Source: Rhyacophila brunnea (taxonomy: Eukaryota; Arthropoda; Insecta; Trichoptera; Rhyacophilidae). From it: a DNA stretch of 64,000 nt. The stretch's first letter is position 1. Every line of letters starts with the position of its first letter. Where the stretch lies: assembly GCA_022495005.1 (NCBI GenBank), contig JAGYXB010001357.1, positions 62,001 through 126,000 of the forward strand, written 5' to 3'. The notes beneath the pieces were generated by a model. The model searched no databases. It was not told the DNA's origin and saw nothing but the letters and a program-made list of their open reading frames with translations. Positions 22,804-34,350 of this stretch are shown one piece after another. The position numbers were made by a program, and so were the translations under genes.

Positions 22804-23265
22804 GGTCCCGACAAAACCGCCCGGACATTACCGCTCAGACATTGCGTCTAAAACAATTGAGAAATGAGACAATTTTTATTTTTACATGATATTATATTTT
22901 AGATACACAAATAAAAAAACATACGAAAAAAAATATAAATTATTTAAAATTAAATTTCAATATTGTGTGCTAACGTTCTAAAATATTCTAAATTAGAAAT
23001 ACCACCATACAAAGGTAATAACTAAGTTTTAATAGCTGATGATTTTAATGTATTTCTCTACTAACAGCTGCAACGGATTAAATCTCAAATTGCACTGATT
23101 ATCGTAAGTATGTGAATTTCTGTCGATACGCAATTCGAAAGACCAAAAAGCACTTGTTTTATATATTTTTGTAGTTTTTTCGGGCGGTTTTGTCTAGGCG
23201 GATTTGTCCGGGCGGTATTGACGAGAACTGGTACGGGCGCATTTGGTTTGGCGGCAATGTGTGGG
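22804..23265. repeat. Fold-back with CCGCCCGGACA motifs at both ends
   Basis: The left end repeats 'acaaaaccgcccggacatta' and 'accgctcagacattgcg'. The right end carries the inverse ('gggcggttttgtctaggcgg', 'tgtccgggcggtatt'). The A+T-rich middle encodes nothing recognisable. Exact termini are not resolved. Confidence 0.45.
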
Positions 23266-23450
23266 CGTTGAAATAATTGTAAATTATTAAAAAAAATGTC
23301 TCAAATTACAAACTTCGTATTTTTCCGCTAGGTGCCTCTGGTAGGTAAAGATTTCGCCTTAAGGGGGATCATATATGCCAACAGAGTACCTAGCGGAAAA
23401 ATACGAAGCTTGCAATTTGAGACATTTTTTTGATAATTTACAATTTCAAC
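23264..23450. repeat. Near-perfect ~70-bp hairpin, family X
   Basis: The arms contain 'cttcgtatttttccgctagg' and its inverse around a loop with 'taagggggatcatatatgcc'. One-armed relatives occur at 40905-41310 and 43650-43770, and a longer flanking part at 25010-25350, so this is a fold-back arrangement of a dispersed repeat. Confidence 0.65.
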
Positions 23451-23578
23451 TGTATCAATTAATAAATATGTATCTGAAAACATTTAAAAGATAATCGAGC
23501 TTAAATATTGGGACCACTGGCGGCTCCCTCTATAGGTCATTCGGTCATTGACCTGCCAAAATAAATACCTAAAAGTGC

Positions 23579-23718
23579 GGCCACACCGGCAACAAGTCGC
23601 GCGACAACTCGTTAAATTTTACGATAATTATCATAATTGCTTAAGAAATTTTACGATAATTATCATGCTTATCGTAAAATTTAACGAGTTGTCGCGCGAC
23701 TTGTTTTCGGTGTGGACC
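23579..23718. mobile_element. Short fold-back MITE nested in the hAT
   Basis: Arms of about 50 bases ('ggccacaccg', 'acaagtcgcgcgacaactcg', 'ttaaattttacgataa') recur inverted within 140 bases, so the whole unit can form one hairpin. It lies 64 bases inside the left end of the hAT remnant. No other copy is in the window. Confidence 0.65.
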
Positions 23719-24266
23719 CGGCATTACAATTGACATAATAATATTAATAATATGTGCAATGTCATATATAATAATATTAATAATAATCGGTGGATTTGAA
23801 ATTATAGGGCGCGCGATATTGTGTCAACCCAGTCTATTGGGATTTTTTTGTTTGGGCGATAATTCCCCGAACAAAAATATTGTGTTCGCCGGCAGTCTGA
23901 AAATTGACCCAAATTGAATATTTTTATAAAATTTTCTCTCTCGTTTCTCATACATAAGACAGAGATCGATATAACACAAAATACGAGATCGAAGCTTGTA
24001 ACGGTGCGTGAATTACTGTAATATCGGCAATGCCCGAGTGTGAGACAAAAGATTTTTTCACCTAATTAAATGAAACAGAATGATAACACTGACTAGATAA
24101 TTGGTCTCAAGACGCAACTGTGTATGCGGTTCGGATTCGTTGACAGGTTTTGACGAATGCCTTTGGTTATTTTAATAATATATAAGGAGTTTTTGGTGAT
24201 TTATAACATTTTTGTTTAGCAGTTAGTACGCACGCAGTAGCAATTGAAGTATGTGATACAATTATA

Positions 24267-24768
24267 ATGGAAATGGAAGCACGATTTGCATCCAACGATC
24301 ATCTCATTATATCCGATTTGTTCAATAAAGAAAATTACACTGATTTTAAAAATAATTTTCCCACACGTCAAGTAAATTTGGTAAAACTGTAAGAAGAAAT
24401 AAACATAATCAAGTTAAAAAATGAATTATTGGTGTTTTATCAACGAGATGATTTGCATGGCGCTATTAGTGCAGTTTCTCTTCTACATTTTTTACTCAGC
24501 AATAATTTCAACGAAACATTTTCCGAGTCGATCAAAGTTCTCCAATTTATTTGCGTCATACCAATGACAACAGTTGAAAGTGAAAGATGTTTTCCACTCT
24601 CAAAAGAATAAAAACCTTTCTACGCAATAGGGCCAGGATAGACTGACCGCTCTTGCAATGCTCAGTATTGAAAAAAAATATGTGGGAAAAATAGACAATT
24701 TTTATAATCGTGATGATTTTTCAAAAAGCAAAGAAAGAAAAGTGGACCTGATTTACAAAAAATTATAA
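24267..24768 (+). pseudogene. hAT transposase C-terminal dimerisation region, broken
   Basis: The plus strand reads MEMEARFASNDHLIISDLF and continues with 'FKNNFPTRQVNLVKL', an in-frame stop at about 24389, then 'LLVFYQRDDLHGAISAVSLL'. Next come 'VIPMTTVESERCF', a one-base deletion, 'STLKRIKTFLRNR', a stop, and 'LTALAMLSIE'. The order P.T...ER.FS.LK.IK..LRN.....L..LA.L.I.  is the hATC dimerisation domain of hAT transposases (ZMYM/Kobuta-like proteins). DNA-binding BED finger and catalytic portions are missing. At least two stops and one frameshift make it inactive. Its position between the matching termini identifies it as the transposase remnant of this element. Confidence 0.85.
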
Positions 24769-25009
24769 CGCGTTGTGTGCAATTTCGGTTAACGATGGGT
24801 TGGCGTTATGAAAAAAAGACATTTCTTGAAGGGTTAGTAGGTACCGACCTATAACAATTTCTAGCACTTATTCTATAATGTATAAAAAGTCAATTTGCAA
24901 TACGTCTTTTCAGTATACAACGAAAAGGCAAATTAAAATAATATATTCAAAATTGACCTGCTAGGTTTTTCCGGATTAAGCCGCCAATGATTGGGACCAT
25001 ACTTAAATA

Positions 25010-25350
25010 AGATTTCATATAAATAAAAAGGATTTCAAGTTATACACATTTATATTTTTTATAAAAATCGATGTTTTTTAAAATAGATATAAAAAATTTT
25101 AAAACTATGAATTAGTCAAAAATCGAAACGGTGGAAAATTGAAAACTTAATAAACTAAATTTTAATAATAAATATAACCATAAAAATAATGTAATAATAA
25201 CGAAAGCTATGTACCAAATATGTGACAAATTCAATTTTTTTTACAATTGTAAGTTTATCTTTGACTTAAAAAAAAAATCTTTTTAATATTTCCAGATACA
25301 TATTTATTAATAAATACAGTTGAACTGTTGGCATAATATGATCCCCCTTA
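25010..25350. repeat. Repeat family X, long copy
   Basis: It is strongly similar to 40905-41310 through 'aaggatttcaagttatacac', 'ataaaaatcgatgtttttt', 'gaattagtcaaaaat', 'aaattgaaaactta', and 'gtaagtttatcttt'. It ends near 'ataatatgatcccccttaa'. No coding capacity. Confidence 0.65.
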
Positions 25351-25499
25351 AAAAAGTTTATTATAAATTACGCAATATACATTTTCAATATATTTTTTTT
25401 CGTGAAATTCGATCCACGAAAAAAGTTATCTCTGATCGATAAAAAAATATTTGATACTTATAATTGAACGCAAACACGTGTCCTGAAATATCGCCCGAT

Positions 25500-25720
25500 T
25501 GAATTATTATTATTTATTATTATTACATAAGCGACTCCTCGAGATCTGGACGAGGAAGATGGCCAGCGCAATTAGGCTCACGCTAAGTTGGGGCGAGGTC
25601 CATCCTGCCTGCTTCCTCATCGGCGCACGCTTATGAATTTGACGGACATCACCAGAAGCTAGAAACCTTTACGGAAAATAAATATGTAAGGCATTGTTGA
25701 GATTATTTATGATTGTGACT
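25500..25720. other. G+C-richer patch of unknown origin
   Basis: The patch at 25530-25640 is bounded on the left by a TTATTATT-type microsatellite. That could be the 3' tail of a minus-strand RTE-like insertion, but the translated frames do not match the tails seen elsewhere in the window. Unassigned. Confidence 0.25.
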
Positions 25721-25764
25721 TATTGATCATTTTTATTTATTACAAAAGACAAGAGTATACTTCT

Positions 25765-25950
25765 TCTTCGGCCATATCCGCCCCTTAGATGGAGCATATG
25801 GACACCACGAGGCGCCTCCAAGAATCTCTGTCGCTCGCCAGTCTTCTTGCATCGTTCCAGGTCAAACCAGCATTCCGTAGCTCTGCCTTATACACTCTAT
25901 ATATAGTATTTAGTGGCCTTCCAGGACGCCGGAATCAAGTACCATCGGTC
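25765..25950 (-). mobile_element. RTE-like LINE family B, 3' end (minus)
   Basis: The minus strand encodes RRPGRPLNTI-like and ELRNAGLTWNDARRLASDRD-like sequence ending RRLVVSICS, then a GAAGAAGAA tail at 25760-25770. It is the same tail as 26783-27310 and 53300-53598. Confidence 0.7.
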
Positions 25951-26442
25951 GATAGTATTAATATTATTACTTAACAGTTGATTTAGCATAAAATAATTTT
26001 CAAACTCTAGTCTATTCTACGATAAAGAGTTTTTAAAACCGCAGAATATTATAAGTGGCCTTGGCACCAGAGCAAAAGTTTTCAGACTCCCTCATTTTTG
26101 CCTTCAATTACGTCGGGCTTGCTATCGAAATTAAAACATACGACCACTTCACATAATAGGTGCATTATTATTACGAAGTGGCGTCTTCGTTTTATCGAAA
26201 ATAAGGAATAAACTACATGCAGGTACAACATGTATGATAACTAACGAAAAGCTTCGAGAACAAGTGATCGATTTTGTAACAATGTAGCTTAAAGCTCATT
26301 CGAGCTGAGGTATGTTGTTTCTTTTTTCTGTGTCATTTGACATTTATATCTTTATCTCAGTTGTTACTTCATTAATGAAAATTTTTGTATTTGTAAACAT
26401 TATTGTATTTTGTATTTGTTTTTTTTTTTGTACACAATTAAC

Positions 26443-26488
26443 TTCCGGGTAAAGGCTGGTGCTCTAACCTATTGAGCTAACGGGTTGC
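26443..26488 (-). repeat. tRNA-like 5' half
   Basis: On the minus strand, GTTAGCTCAATAGGTTAGAGC has a good D-arm/A-box form (given in full it is one base over the limit; key parts TAGCTCAATAGG and AGAGC). It is followed by a possible anticodon arm, but no T arm is present. It is a truncated tRNA or the head of a SINE. Confidence 0.45.
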
Positions 26489-26782
26489 TAATACTAATGA
26501 TAATTTTTGATTTGAGCGTCCCAGTGTGTGAGCTAGAGACGCGCCAAGGGCGACTGCCGCCCGGGTGCCACCCCAAGTTTGCCCTCCCAGCAAATACAAA
26601 TAAAATAAATATGTTTTAGTCGAATTTACGGTATTATTTCTCTCTCTCAATTTTCAGCTAAAATCACAGCGCTAAATAAAGTAGTCCCGGTTCAATGTTT
26701 TTTCTATTAACTATTAGACGAGAGTCCGTCTGTTTCCATTTGATAGGTTACAACTCAAAACTAGTCGATCAATATTGATGAA

Positions 26783-27310
26783 ATATATATAATTCTTCTT
26801 CGGCCATATTTGCCCCTTAGTTTAAGCATATCGTCGTTGAAACTAGAAAATTGTGTAACTCCGTTTTAATCGAAAATTGACTTTGAATGCCATCTAGTGG
26901 CCGTTGATAATATCTATCCGTCTTGCAAATTTTGTAATTCCAGAAAAATTGTATTATTGTTAAATCATGGATGATTTCACTCCAAAACCATACATTTGTA
27001 TAGGAAACCATAATGTTTTTTGTCTCTCCTGTAAAGTAGTGTTTTTGGAGTTACACAATTTTCTAGTTTCAACGACGATATGGACATCACGCGGCGCCTC
27101 CAAGAATCCCTGTCGCTCTCCAGTTTTCTTGCTTTGTTCCAGGTCAAGCCAGCATCTCGAAGCTCCACTGTATACAGTATATAGTATTCAGCGGCCCTCC
27201 AGGACGCCGGAATCCGGTCGGCTTTAAGAACAGGCAAGCCAGGTTGAAGTTCTCTTCTGGCATCCGCACCACGTGCCCGAGCCAGGTCCAACGTCGCCTC
27301 TTCACTCTCA
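26783..27310 (-). mobile_element. RTE-like LINE family B, 3' end, interrupted
   Basis: Minus-strand coding of ENFNLACLFLKPTGF-type and ELRDAGLTWNKARKLESDRD sequence, close to 53300-53598, ending in CTTCTTC (plus spelling) at 26783. A 248-base MITE (26831-27078) splits the last part. Removing it restores 'gcatatgg', the continuous family sequence. Confidence 0.75.
26831..27078. mobile_element. MITE inserted at TA in a LINE tail
   Basis: The termini TCGTCGTTGAAACTAGAAAA (left) and their inverse (right) agree over at least 32 bases. TA lies outside both ends (26829-26830 and 27079-27080), and excision would give the uninterrupted LINE sequence known from 25765 and 53300. A 4-base ATAT duplication fits equally well. 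No open frame. Confidence 0.8.
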
Positions 27311-27357
27311 GCGTGATGAGATGCTATAATTACTGGCTACATGTAAGTTGTATGTAT

Positions 27358-27706
27358 GCAGTTTATCGTGGGACACTTATTCATACGCCGCAGTACGTGT
27401 AACATGAGTTCGTATAACATTTTATCAAATGACGAGTTCTTCATTGAATATTTCACCGTGGAATATATTTGTACGTATCTTACAAAATGCGGCGATAGTT
27501 TGCAAATAGTACTGTTCCAATTAGATTAACCCTAACCTAACCTAACCTAGTAAAGACATCTCATAAAATTTGCTATATGTTGTAGCATACGTACAAATAT
27601 ACTCCACGGTGAAATGTTCAACGAAGAACTCGTCATTTGATTAAATGTTACACGAACTCATGTTTCACGTACTGCGGCGCACGAATAAGTGTCCTGCAGT
27701 GAACTG
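27358..27706. mobile_element. Fold-back element with CCTAA core
   Basis: Arms of about 110 bases are inverse copies ('ggacacttattcatacgccg', 'cagtacgtg', 'acatgagttcg', 'aaatgacgagttctt', 'atttcaccgtgga', 'atatttgtacgta'). Between them lies CCCTAACCTAACCTAACCTA (27531-27550). No coding sequence. Confidence 0.75.
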
Positions 27707-28515
27707 TTTACGTACAAATTTCCGGATACGATAATTATTATTATTAATAAATTTATTAGAGTTTCATCTTTTTCTGGTGCTCCAAAGTGAGGTCCCCATA
27801 TAATCTTTTGTTCAACAAACTTTTGTAAATATAACATTATCACCGATAGATTCGTCACTGTCTATGGGCATCATTGATTTAATTTTCGAGATAATTGATT
27901 ATTTATACTTACCTCAAAAAAATTTTTTTTTAAAAGACAGAGACAAACGTGCACATTAAATACTTACTACAAAGTACTTAAAGCAAATCCGAGAAACTCA
28001 ACTCGTTATAAGTTAATAAATTAAAGTAGAATTGGTTGCCTCATACAACTATTTTATTTAATAACTCAAGACTAAATTTTTGGCATACTGCCCCTTTGTG
28101 TTTTTGGAGGCTTCCTTGTGTGGCAGACCTCAAATAAATAAGACCTTCTCTCTTATTATATTATAAAATAATTATAGCCGAAATAAACGGTTTCAGATAC
28201 AATCACCAATTTAATTAATTTTAATATCGGCATGAAACGATAATACCTACATTATTATCTTAACTAACAATATAACATAATAATATATAGTTTCAATTAC
28301 CACGTGCCGATTGCGTCCGTTGTATGTTAAAAAGGGATATACTATAGTAAATTATAAATGGAGGTTATATCAAAAGAATTTTGCTAAATGGTGGGTACTA
28401 GCCACTCACAAAGCTTTTGTTCCTGGATCTGATGCCCTGGATCAGACATGCTTTGTGATCTTTATTCGGCATGGAATTCGGACCAGTACAAAAGGTGTGA
28501 CGCACACATTTATTT

Positions 28516-28975
28516 ATCTTCTTCTTATTGTGCCATCCCCTAGCGGAGGTCGGCCACCATCAAGACGATCTTATCTTTGTCGTCTGCTACCCGGAACAGT
28601 TCAGTGGAGCTGCACTCATACCAATCACGGAGGTTCTTAAGCCACGAAATGCGGCGCCGTCCTCCGCTACGCTTACAGTTGATCTTTCCTTGAATGAAAA
28701 GTTGGGGAATGCTGTACTTTTGTCCTCTCATAATGTGGCCGAGGTACTGTAGTTACCTGGTTTTGATACTACGTAGAACTTCTCATCTTCATTCGATTGA
28801 GAACTTCAACATACAAATGTTGACACCCGGTCAGTCCAAGGAATTTTGAGGATGCGTCTATACAGCCACATCTCGAAAGCTTCAAGTCTCCGTGACATCT
28901 CTTGGTTTAGCGTCCATACTTCCATACCATAGAAAAGAATTGAGAGAACGTCAAAACGTACCATACCATACACAT
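28516..28975 (-). mobile_element. RTE-like LINE family C, 3' end (minus)
   Basis: On the minus strand the frame begins VLSILFYGMEVWTLNQEM and SRRLEAFEMWLYRRIL.IPWTDRVS. After small shifts it ends GGRRRISWLKNLRDWYECSS and TELFRVADDKDKI, then a GAAGAAGAT-type tail near 28520. These are the post-RT and tail blocks of RTE-like LINE proteins. A related tail is at 57588-57745 (+). Inactivated by shifts and stops. Confidence 0.75.
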
Positions 28976-29399
28976 TTATTGGTTAATACATAAATAAAAT
29001 TAAAATAATATTATTATGAATCTTACTTAAACAATTGCACGCCATGAAAGATTCACAAGCGTTTTCAAATAAGTATTGCTAACTCTGAAATTCTTATAAT
29101 AATCACTATGACAAAACACCACGAGAACAGTTTTTAATCTGCGGTCAAAAAAATGTCCGTAATGATTATTTTTCAGATAACGTGATTAGTAGATAATCAT
29201 ATACTGGCATTATTATACAGTGACGTCATTGGCGATTCTCAGGTGTATTGGTTTTTATTGTCTACTACATTACCTGTTCCACCGCGCGCACCCACCCCGT
29301 CGAGACTTGACCCTATTATACTAAATGTAGGATTCAGTCTACGCGATATGCGTGAGCGGGGATTAACGGGAACATATATACGCCCACGAGCCTACGACC

Positions 29400-29625
29400 G
29401 GCTAACGCGTCGGCTTATAATATCGTGGGGTCACAAGTTCAACTTTTGGGTCTAGCAAATACACATATTGTTTTTTTAATAACTGTTAGGAGTAAGAGTA
29501 TGGATTTAATATGTTGAGCAAGAGGATAACATACATTTCTCCTAAAAAATCTGTTAATACAACCTCCACTCTCTGGGCCTCATATTGTGATCTTCTTAGG
29601 ATCGAAAATGGTTTTAATAAAATAT
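29400..29625 (+). repeat. SINE family 1, diverged copy
   Basis: This matches 32155-32395 in order: a degenerate head ('cgtggggtcacaagttcaac'), 'acacatattgttttt', 'gttgagcaag', 'catttctcctaaaaaatctg', 'ttaatacaacctccactct', 'cttaggatcg'. Confidence 0.6.
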
Positions 29626-29831
29626 TTAAGTATATAAAAATGCAACCACAGTCGTCGTTAATGGGCACGCATACTCAATCCTAGCAAACATTACAGGTAA
29701 TACTGATAGTAATCGCTTTTTCCATACCATGGTGCTACTGTAGAATGATTCCATTCTACATGTACTTATTCATAATATAGACAGTTTTCAATGGCAATAG
29801 AAAAATAAACACGTAGTAAAAAAAATACCTC

Positions 29832-29987
29832 TTTTTAGGCAGGTTTAATTGATTTTAAAAACTAACCAATACTATCTGTAAATTGTAGTCTTAGTTCAAT
29901 AAAAACAAAATACGTATGACTAACAAAGTTTAATGTGCACTATTTATGGTGGATCTTAACAGCCCACCTCCACCTTTCGCTACTGCT
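29832..29987. repeat. Right end of the 7754-8538 hAT-type family
   Basis: It contains 'aattgtagtcttagttcaat', 'acgtatgactaacaaagttt', 'gtgcactatttatg', and 'acctttcgctactg', colinear with 8425-8538. The left side is absent. Confidence 0.65.
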
Positions 29988-29989
29988 AT

Positions 29990-31125
29990 ATATTACGAAG
30001 TCAATAAAATCAACAGGACGTCCAATTTTTCAGTGTTCACCAGGCACTTGCAAAATTACATCATGCACCCTGCGTACGAGATTGCAAGTGAAAATTTAAT
30101 CGCCCCCACGCACGGCATCCCATCATAAGGAAGCCTCTGAACATAATTATTAAAGCCTTAATCGCTGTTGGGAGACGGAAGATGTATAACGGCAAAGCTC
30201 CGACGAATGGAGGCTTCGAAGCGTGCGCATGCGTTTAACAGGCACGCGCCGGAAAGCTACATCGACACGTTTCAAGCTTTTAGAGCTTTTGATTTTTATA
30301 TGAACTTAAACTTTTTTACATAATGTTACTTGTACTTAGTTCATTTATTTACTTAAATGAGTGCAAATTACAACGTTAGAAGACGTTCACAATATCATAG
30401 CATGAAATATAATGATCTAAAATAAATAACTCAGTGAAAACTCAGTGAATAATATAAGAACATGTATTCCCTATAGCGCACACAGGAAAAAAGGGGGGTC
30501 GTTTTGGTTTATTGTTTTCTAAAGCGGCAGGGAGGATGAGGTTAACAAAATCTAAAAGGTGCCACTTCAGACGCAGTGCAGACTTCCACATTTACTCCGC
30601 CTACTACTTAATGATTCAACCGTCGAATACCAGGTACATTCCCCTTACCCAAACACACCTCACTTTTAGTCTAATAAACACCTGGTCTGTAAGTTCATCT
30701 AAGGGTTTATCAACGAATTGTTGCGAGCTATCGAATCCACAAGTGGTTATAGAATAGCATATGTTGACGGTCATAATTATTATGGTCGTTAGTGTCCGTT
30801 TGTGTTGTCCGCTCTAGATAGATGCACCAATTTATGAGCGTCACAGGCCTTGCTTGTCGTAAAATGCCGAGAGGATTGGGCCAACTCGTTGTGATCGAAC
30901 CGATGAACAGCCAAATCATTCGGGTTACGACGCTGTCATTAGGCCCTGACAAATAAGAAAAAGTAATGTTCCGTTTGCTTACATAATTTGTATTTTGTGT
31001 TTTTCTGTGGGTGGGGCGAACCCATTTTTGCGCCTGCTTATTCATAAATAATCAGAACCGGGTTCGCCCGCTTCTGCGTTCACGAGAAAGTTTTTTCAAC
31101 GTCTTTAGTATCAAATAATTAACAT
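29990..31125. other. Unassigned moderately G+C-rich stretch
   Basis: It has structured segments: an inverted GACGGTCATAATTATTATGG-type hairpin at 30767-30790, and 'ggcgaaccc'/'gggttcgcc' arms at 31016-31066. No open frame with recognisable motifs occurs. The composition and the 'tgttgacgg' start suggest a possible solo LTR, without firm support. Confidence 0.25.
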
Positions 31126-31129
31126 ATTT

Positions 31130-31313
31130 TGGTACAAGTCGGTTATGGGGAAGCCAGGCGGGAACCGGGCTAATTTTCACAGCCGATTTTGGCAAAATCC
31201 ATGAATTCAAGAATGGAAACCTAACCTAACCTAACCCAACCTAACAAATAATCCAATATATCGGCTATTTTCAAAATGTGTTTGCCGCTGATTTCCCCAT
31301 AACCGACCTGTAC
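31130..31313. mobile_element. Fold-back element with CCTAA core, family T
   Basis: The termini 'gtcggttatggggaa' and 'ttccccataaccgac' are inverse copies. The interior has 'aacctaacctaacctaaccc' and then 'aacaaataatccaatatatc', shared with 35750-35960. Confidence 0.65.
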
Positions 31314-31316
31314 CCA

Positions 31317-31766
31317 TATTTTACAACGTTTTTATTAGCTCGTATTCTTGTTTGTCCGGTGGTGTTTGTCCAGTACAAATCTTACAACTTCCCGACTAGC
31401 TAAACATTTGAAACTTTTAGAATATATCAGAACACGATGCAAATGATTTTAATACTTTTAGCCATCTTTAAGCAGAATTGAATTCATTTTCAGTTAATTC
31501 TGTTTTGTATGGAAAGTTATTTCAGTAAAATCCGTAAAAAGTAAAAGACAATAATTTGTTGGTAAGGGGGTGGTTTTAGCAACTAAATTATTAATATATA
31601 CGTGCGTTACTATGGAAATCAAAATGACATTTCAGTATTCTATATTTGTTTGTTTTTTATTTACTTCATATCAAGTACAAGTTTGTTTGTTAGCATATTG
31701 AGCATAATAATTCAACAGAAAATTTAAAAACGTTGTATATAAAAAGTTCTTTTTATCTTATAATTA
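31317..31766 (+). repeat. 480-base family, copy 4
   Basis: A nearly full-length plus-strand copy starting 'attttacaacgtttttatta' immediately after the family T fold-back. It has the 'catatcaagtacaagtttg' 3' module and ends 'ttttatcttataattat'. Confidence 0.85.
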
Positions 31767-32154
31767 TTTTCTAATGACTACTTATAATATGAAATAGTTT
31801 TACGTAAAACTGATTCGATTGAATTCAAAATAAATACTTACAATAAAACAATACAATGTAGTCAGTCACCCAACATGTTTTATGGGTTCAAATTGTAATT
31901 CATTACCATGATCTGATTATATGATGATGGCCGTTCGACTGAAAGGGTAAAAAAATGTAGACGCTTATTTGAAAACTTTCTTATTTATTTATCATTATTA
32001 TTATAAAATATTGCTTACTTATCAAAGAAAACAAATGAATTGACCACAGTGCGTAAAAACATTTATTGAAAATAATTGAATGAAGTATAAATTGACAGTG
32101 GCGTAGAAACACGTGCGGTTAAAATAATGTTTAATATTAAATTAACTATTATAA

Positions 32155-32395
32155 GCTAGGTTTAAGCGCCGGCCTGTCGTGTCGAGGGTCCCAGGCTCGA
32201 ATCCTGGGTCTGGGAAGTTCACAATACGTATATTGTTTTTCAATTTGTGTATAAGTCAGAGTATGGACCTAATAGGTTGAGCAAGTGGCTGACATCCATT
32301 TCTCGTAAAAATAAAAATCTGTTAATACAGACTTCCACTCTGTGGACGCCCATATGATCCTATTAGGATCGGACATGGTCGAAACAAAAGAAGAA
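32155..32395 (+). repeat. tRNA-headed SINE family 1, best plus copy
   Basis: The head contains CCAGGCTCGAATCCTGG, a perfect five-pair T arm and pol III B box. A preceding 'cctgtcg' loop resembles that of tRNA-Asp(GUC). The body runs 'gagtcagagtatggacctaa', 'catccatttctcgtaaaaat', 'ccactctgtgga', and 'tcctattaggatcgg'. The inverse-oriented copy at 36255-36474 has the same extent. No coding capacity is expected. Confidence 0.75.
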
Positions 32396-32639
32396 CTATT
32401 ATAAAGTTTAAAGGAGTTAGTTTAAAATAGTGTAGAGTAATTAAAATGGCATCTAACTCAGAGATTATATTTTATAAAACAAATTAATTTATAAATATCA
32501 GTATTCACTGAAACATATTTAGTTATATATTATTTTATGCGCCGTTATTATTTTTATATAATGTTAATGATTATAAAAACAAAAGAAAAATATTATTCAA
32601 AATGGGTAAGTAAGTAAATACAGCATTTTTCCCTGCTCT

Positions 32640-33070
32640 CACGTGGTATCGTTTTCAATCCCGATATTCTAGAAAATTTTAATTTTTACGCACCCGTCAA
32701 TTACATGTGTGGTCGCAGCCATGACCTATTTTGGGTGAAAGCTGTTTCCTCATGTCAGGCTCACCAGGCACCAATAGCGAGGGCTGTGCGGCTGGTCAAT
32801 GCACTCCTTAGAGATGTAGATAATTTTGGCGATCCATTATAAATATTCTGTTTTTTAAATTCTATGTTATTGTTTAATTTGTTTTTTTTTTTTTAATTAT
32901 TGTTGTTTTTTTTATTTTATTTCTTTTGTATAAAACTATTTTTCTTTGTTTTTTTTCCTCTACCTTGTTTTTTGATTTGAACTGATTACTTTTTTTCTAA
33001 ATGTCATGTTGTGAACGTCCTGAATTAATAATTTGTTATGTACTCAACGTGTCCTTTTCAAATAAATAAA
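32640..33070 (+). mobile_element. LINE C-terminus plus 3' UTR
   Basis: The plus-strand frame to the stop at 32840-32842 reads FYAPVNYMCGRSHDLFWVKA and IARAVRLVNALLRDVDNFGD. This resembles the 'R…LF..P……SP..R...L.N.L..DVD.F' end of Jockey/CR1-type LINE ORF2s. It is followed by a T-rich 3' UTR with 'tgttgtgaacgtc', 'gaattaataatttgttatgt', and a terminal AAATAAATAAA tail. The same 3' UTR is present at 57301-57435. Confidence 0.55.
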
Positions 33071-33490
33071 ATAAAAAAATAATATTACATGCTATAATAG
33101 CTTCCACCATATGGTATTATAATTTATATTTGTAGGTCTCATAAATATTTTGATACACATAAAACGCTTTGATGTTTGGCTGAGCTATAAAAATGCCAAG
33201 GTTAAATGGTATTATGTATAATTATAATGATAATGTTGACTTTTTTAAGGCGCCCTTCGCCTTTGACCATCATAAAGCAGACATTGCCAAACAACGTGAT
33301 TTATACGTGATTTGACAATTAGAAGCATTTGTTATACCTAAGCAAGCTATGGATGTTATAAGATTGTAGTGAGCAGCTCTGCATTGATTACCTGTTAGAT
33401 TTTTTTCCATTCAAGCATTTTATTGGCGTACTAGGGTTTGGTTTTACTACGCTAATACAAATGAAAATACTTTCGTTATACCCTGTTCTT
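33070..33490. other. Unannotated stretch
   Basis: I see no supported feature here. Confidence 0.5.
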
Positions 33491-33497
33491 TTAACGT

Positions 33498-33960
33498 ATT
33501 TTACCACGTTTTTATTAGCTCGTATTTTTGTTTGTCCAGTACACATTTTTTCTTGTTTGTCCAAATCTTGCAATCGATTTTTAACACACTTCCCGACTAG
33601 ATAGACATTTGAAACTTTTAGAATATATCAGAACACGATGACAATGCATTCTTTTACCCGTCTTTAAGCAGAATTGTATTCATTTTCATCAATTGTATGA
33701 AAAGTTATTTCGGAAAAAAATCGTAAAAAGTAAAAGACTATTATTGGTTGCTAAGGGGGTCCTAGCAACTAAATTATTAATATATTCATGCGTTACTATG
33801 AAAATCAATATGAAATGTCAAAATGATATTTCAGTATTTCTATCAAGTACAAAAAAAAGTATTTATTAATACATAGAATAATAATATTGTCAAGTTTATA
33901 TGAATTAAGAGAAATTTTAAAAACGTGGTATATAAAAAGTTCTTTTTATCTTGTAATTAT
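33498..33960 (+). repeat. 480-base family, copy 5
   Basis: The 5' end TTTTACCACGTTTTT and the 3' subterminal inverse AAAACGTGGT are both intact here, making this a good reference copy. It carries the third type of 3' module ('caagtacaaaaaaaagtatt'). Confidence 0.85.
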
Positions 33961-34104
33961 CTATTTAACATTGTGGACATAACAAATCTAAATTCAAAAC
34001 GCACACAACATGAGATTTACATAATAGCAAATATTACCCTCACAAGAGAGAAGAAGAGAATATATAAAATAATAATAATAAAAAATAAAAATAAAAAAAT
34101 CTGT

Positions 34105-34350
34105 GTATACTTATGTACGCGCGTTAGAAGTTATACTTCATTGGCGGAACAAAACAAAAACAAAACTTGTGATAAACTAGATTCTTTGACTAGCTCTTAT
34201 ATTATTATCTTGTTAAATTACACACTCTAGAAAAAGGAACGCTTATTGGAATGCCGTTGGTTTATTTCTATACACTTTAAGTTATATTACTAAATTGTAT
34301 AATGGTTTCTCGTTGTTTTTATTTTTAAAGTACCAACTGTCACTCGTTGA
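34105..34350 (+). repeat. Partial copy of the 0.53-kb tRNA-bearing repeat
   Basis: This is colinear with the outer half of 51504-52028: 'acttatgtacgcgcgttaga', 'agttatacttc', 'acaaaacttgtgataaacta', 'gattctttgactagctctta', 'cgttggtttattt'. It stops before the tRNA-like part. Confidence 0.7.

Larger units (their letters stand above)
23515..24989 (+). mobile_element. hAT transposon remnant with exact 8-bp TSD
   Basis: The left terminus is CACTGGCGGCTC and the right terminus is the inverse of CATTGGCGGCTTA. The exact octamer ATTGGGAC stands outside both (23507-23514 and 24990-24997). The 1475-base element still carries the C-terminal part of a hAT transposase (24267-24768), and a fold-back element at 23579-23718 has inserted near its left end. 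Autonomous hATs are usually 2.5 kb or more, so this is internally deleted. Confidence 0.9.
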
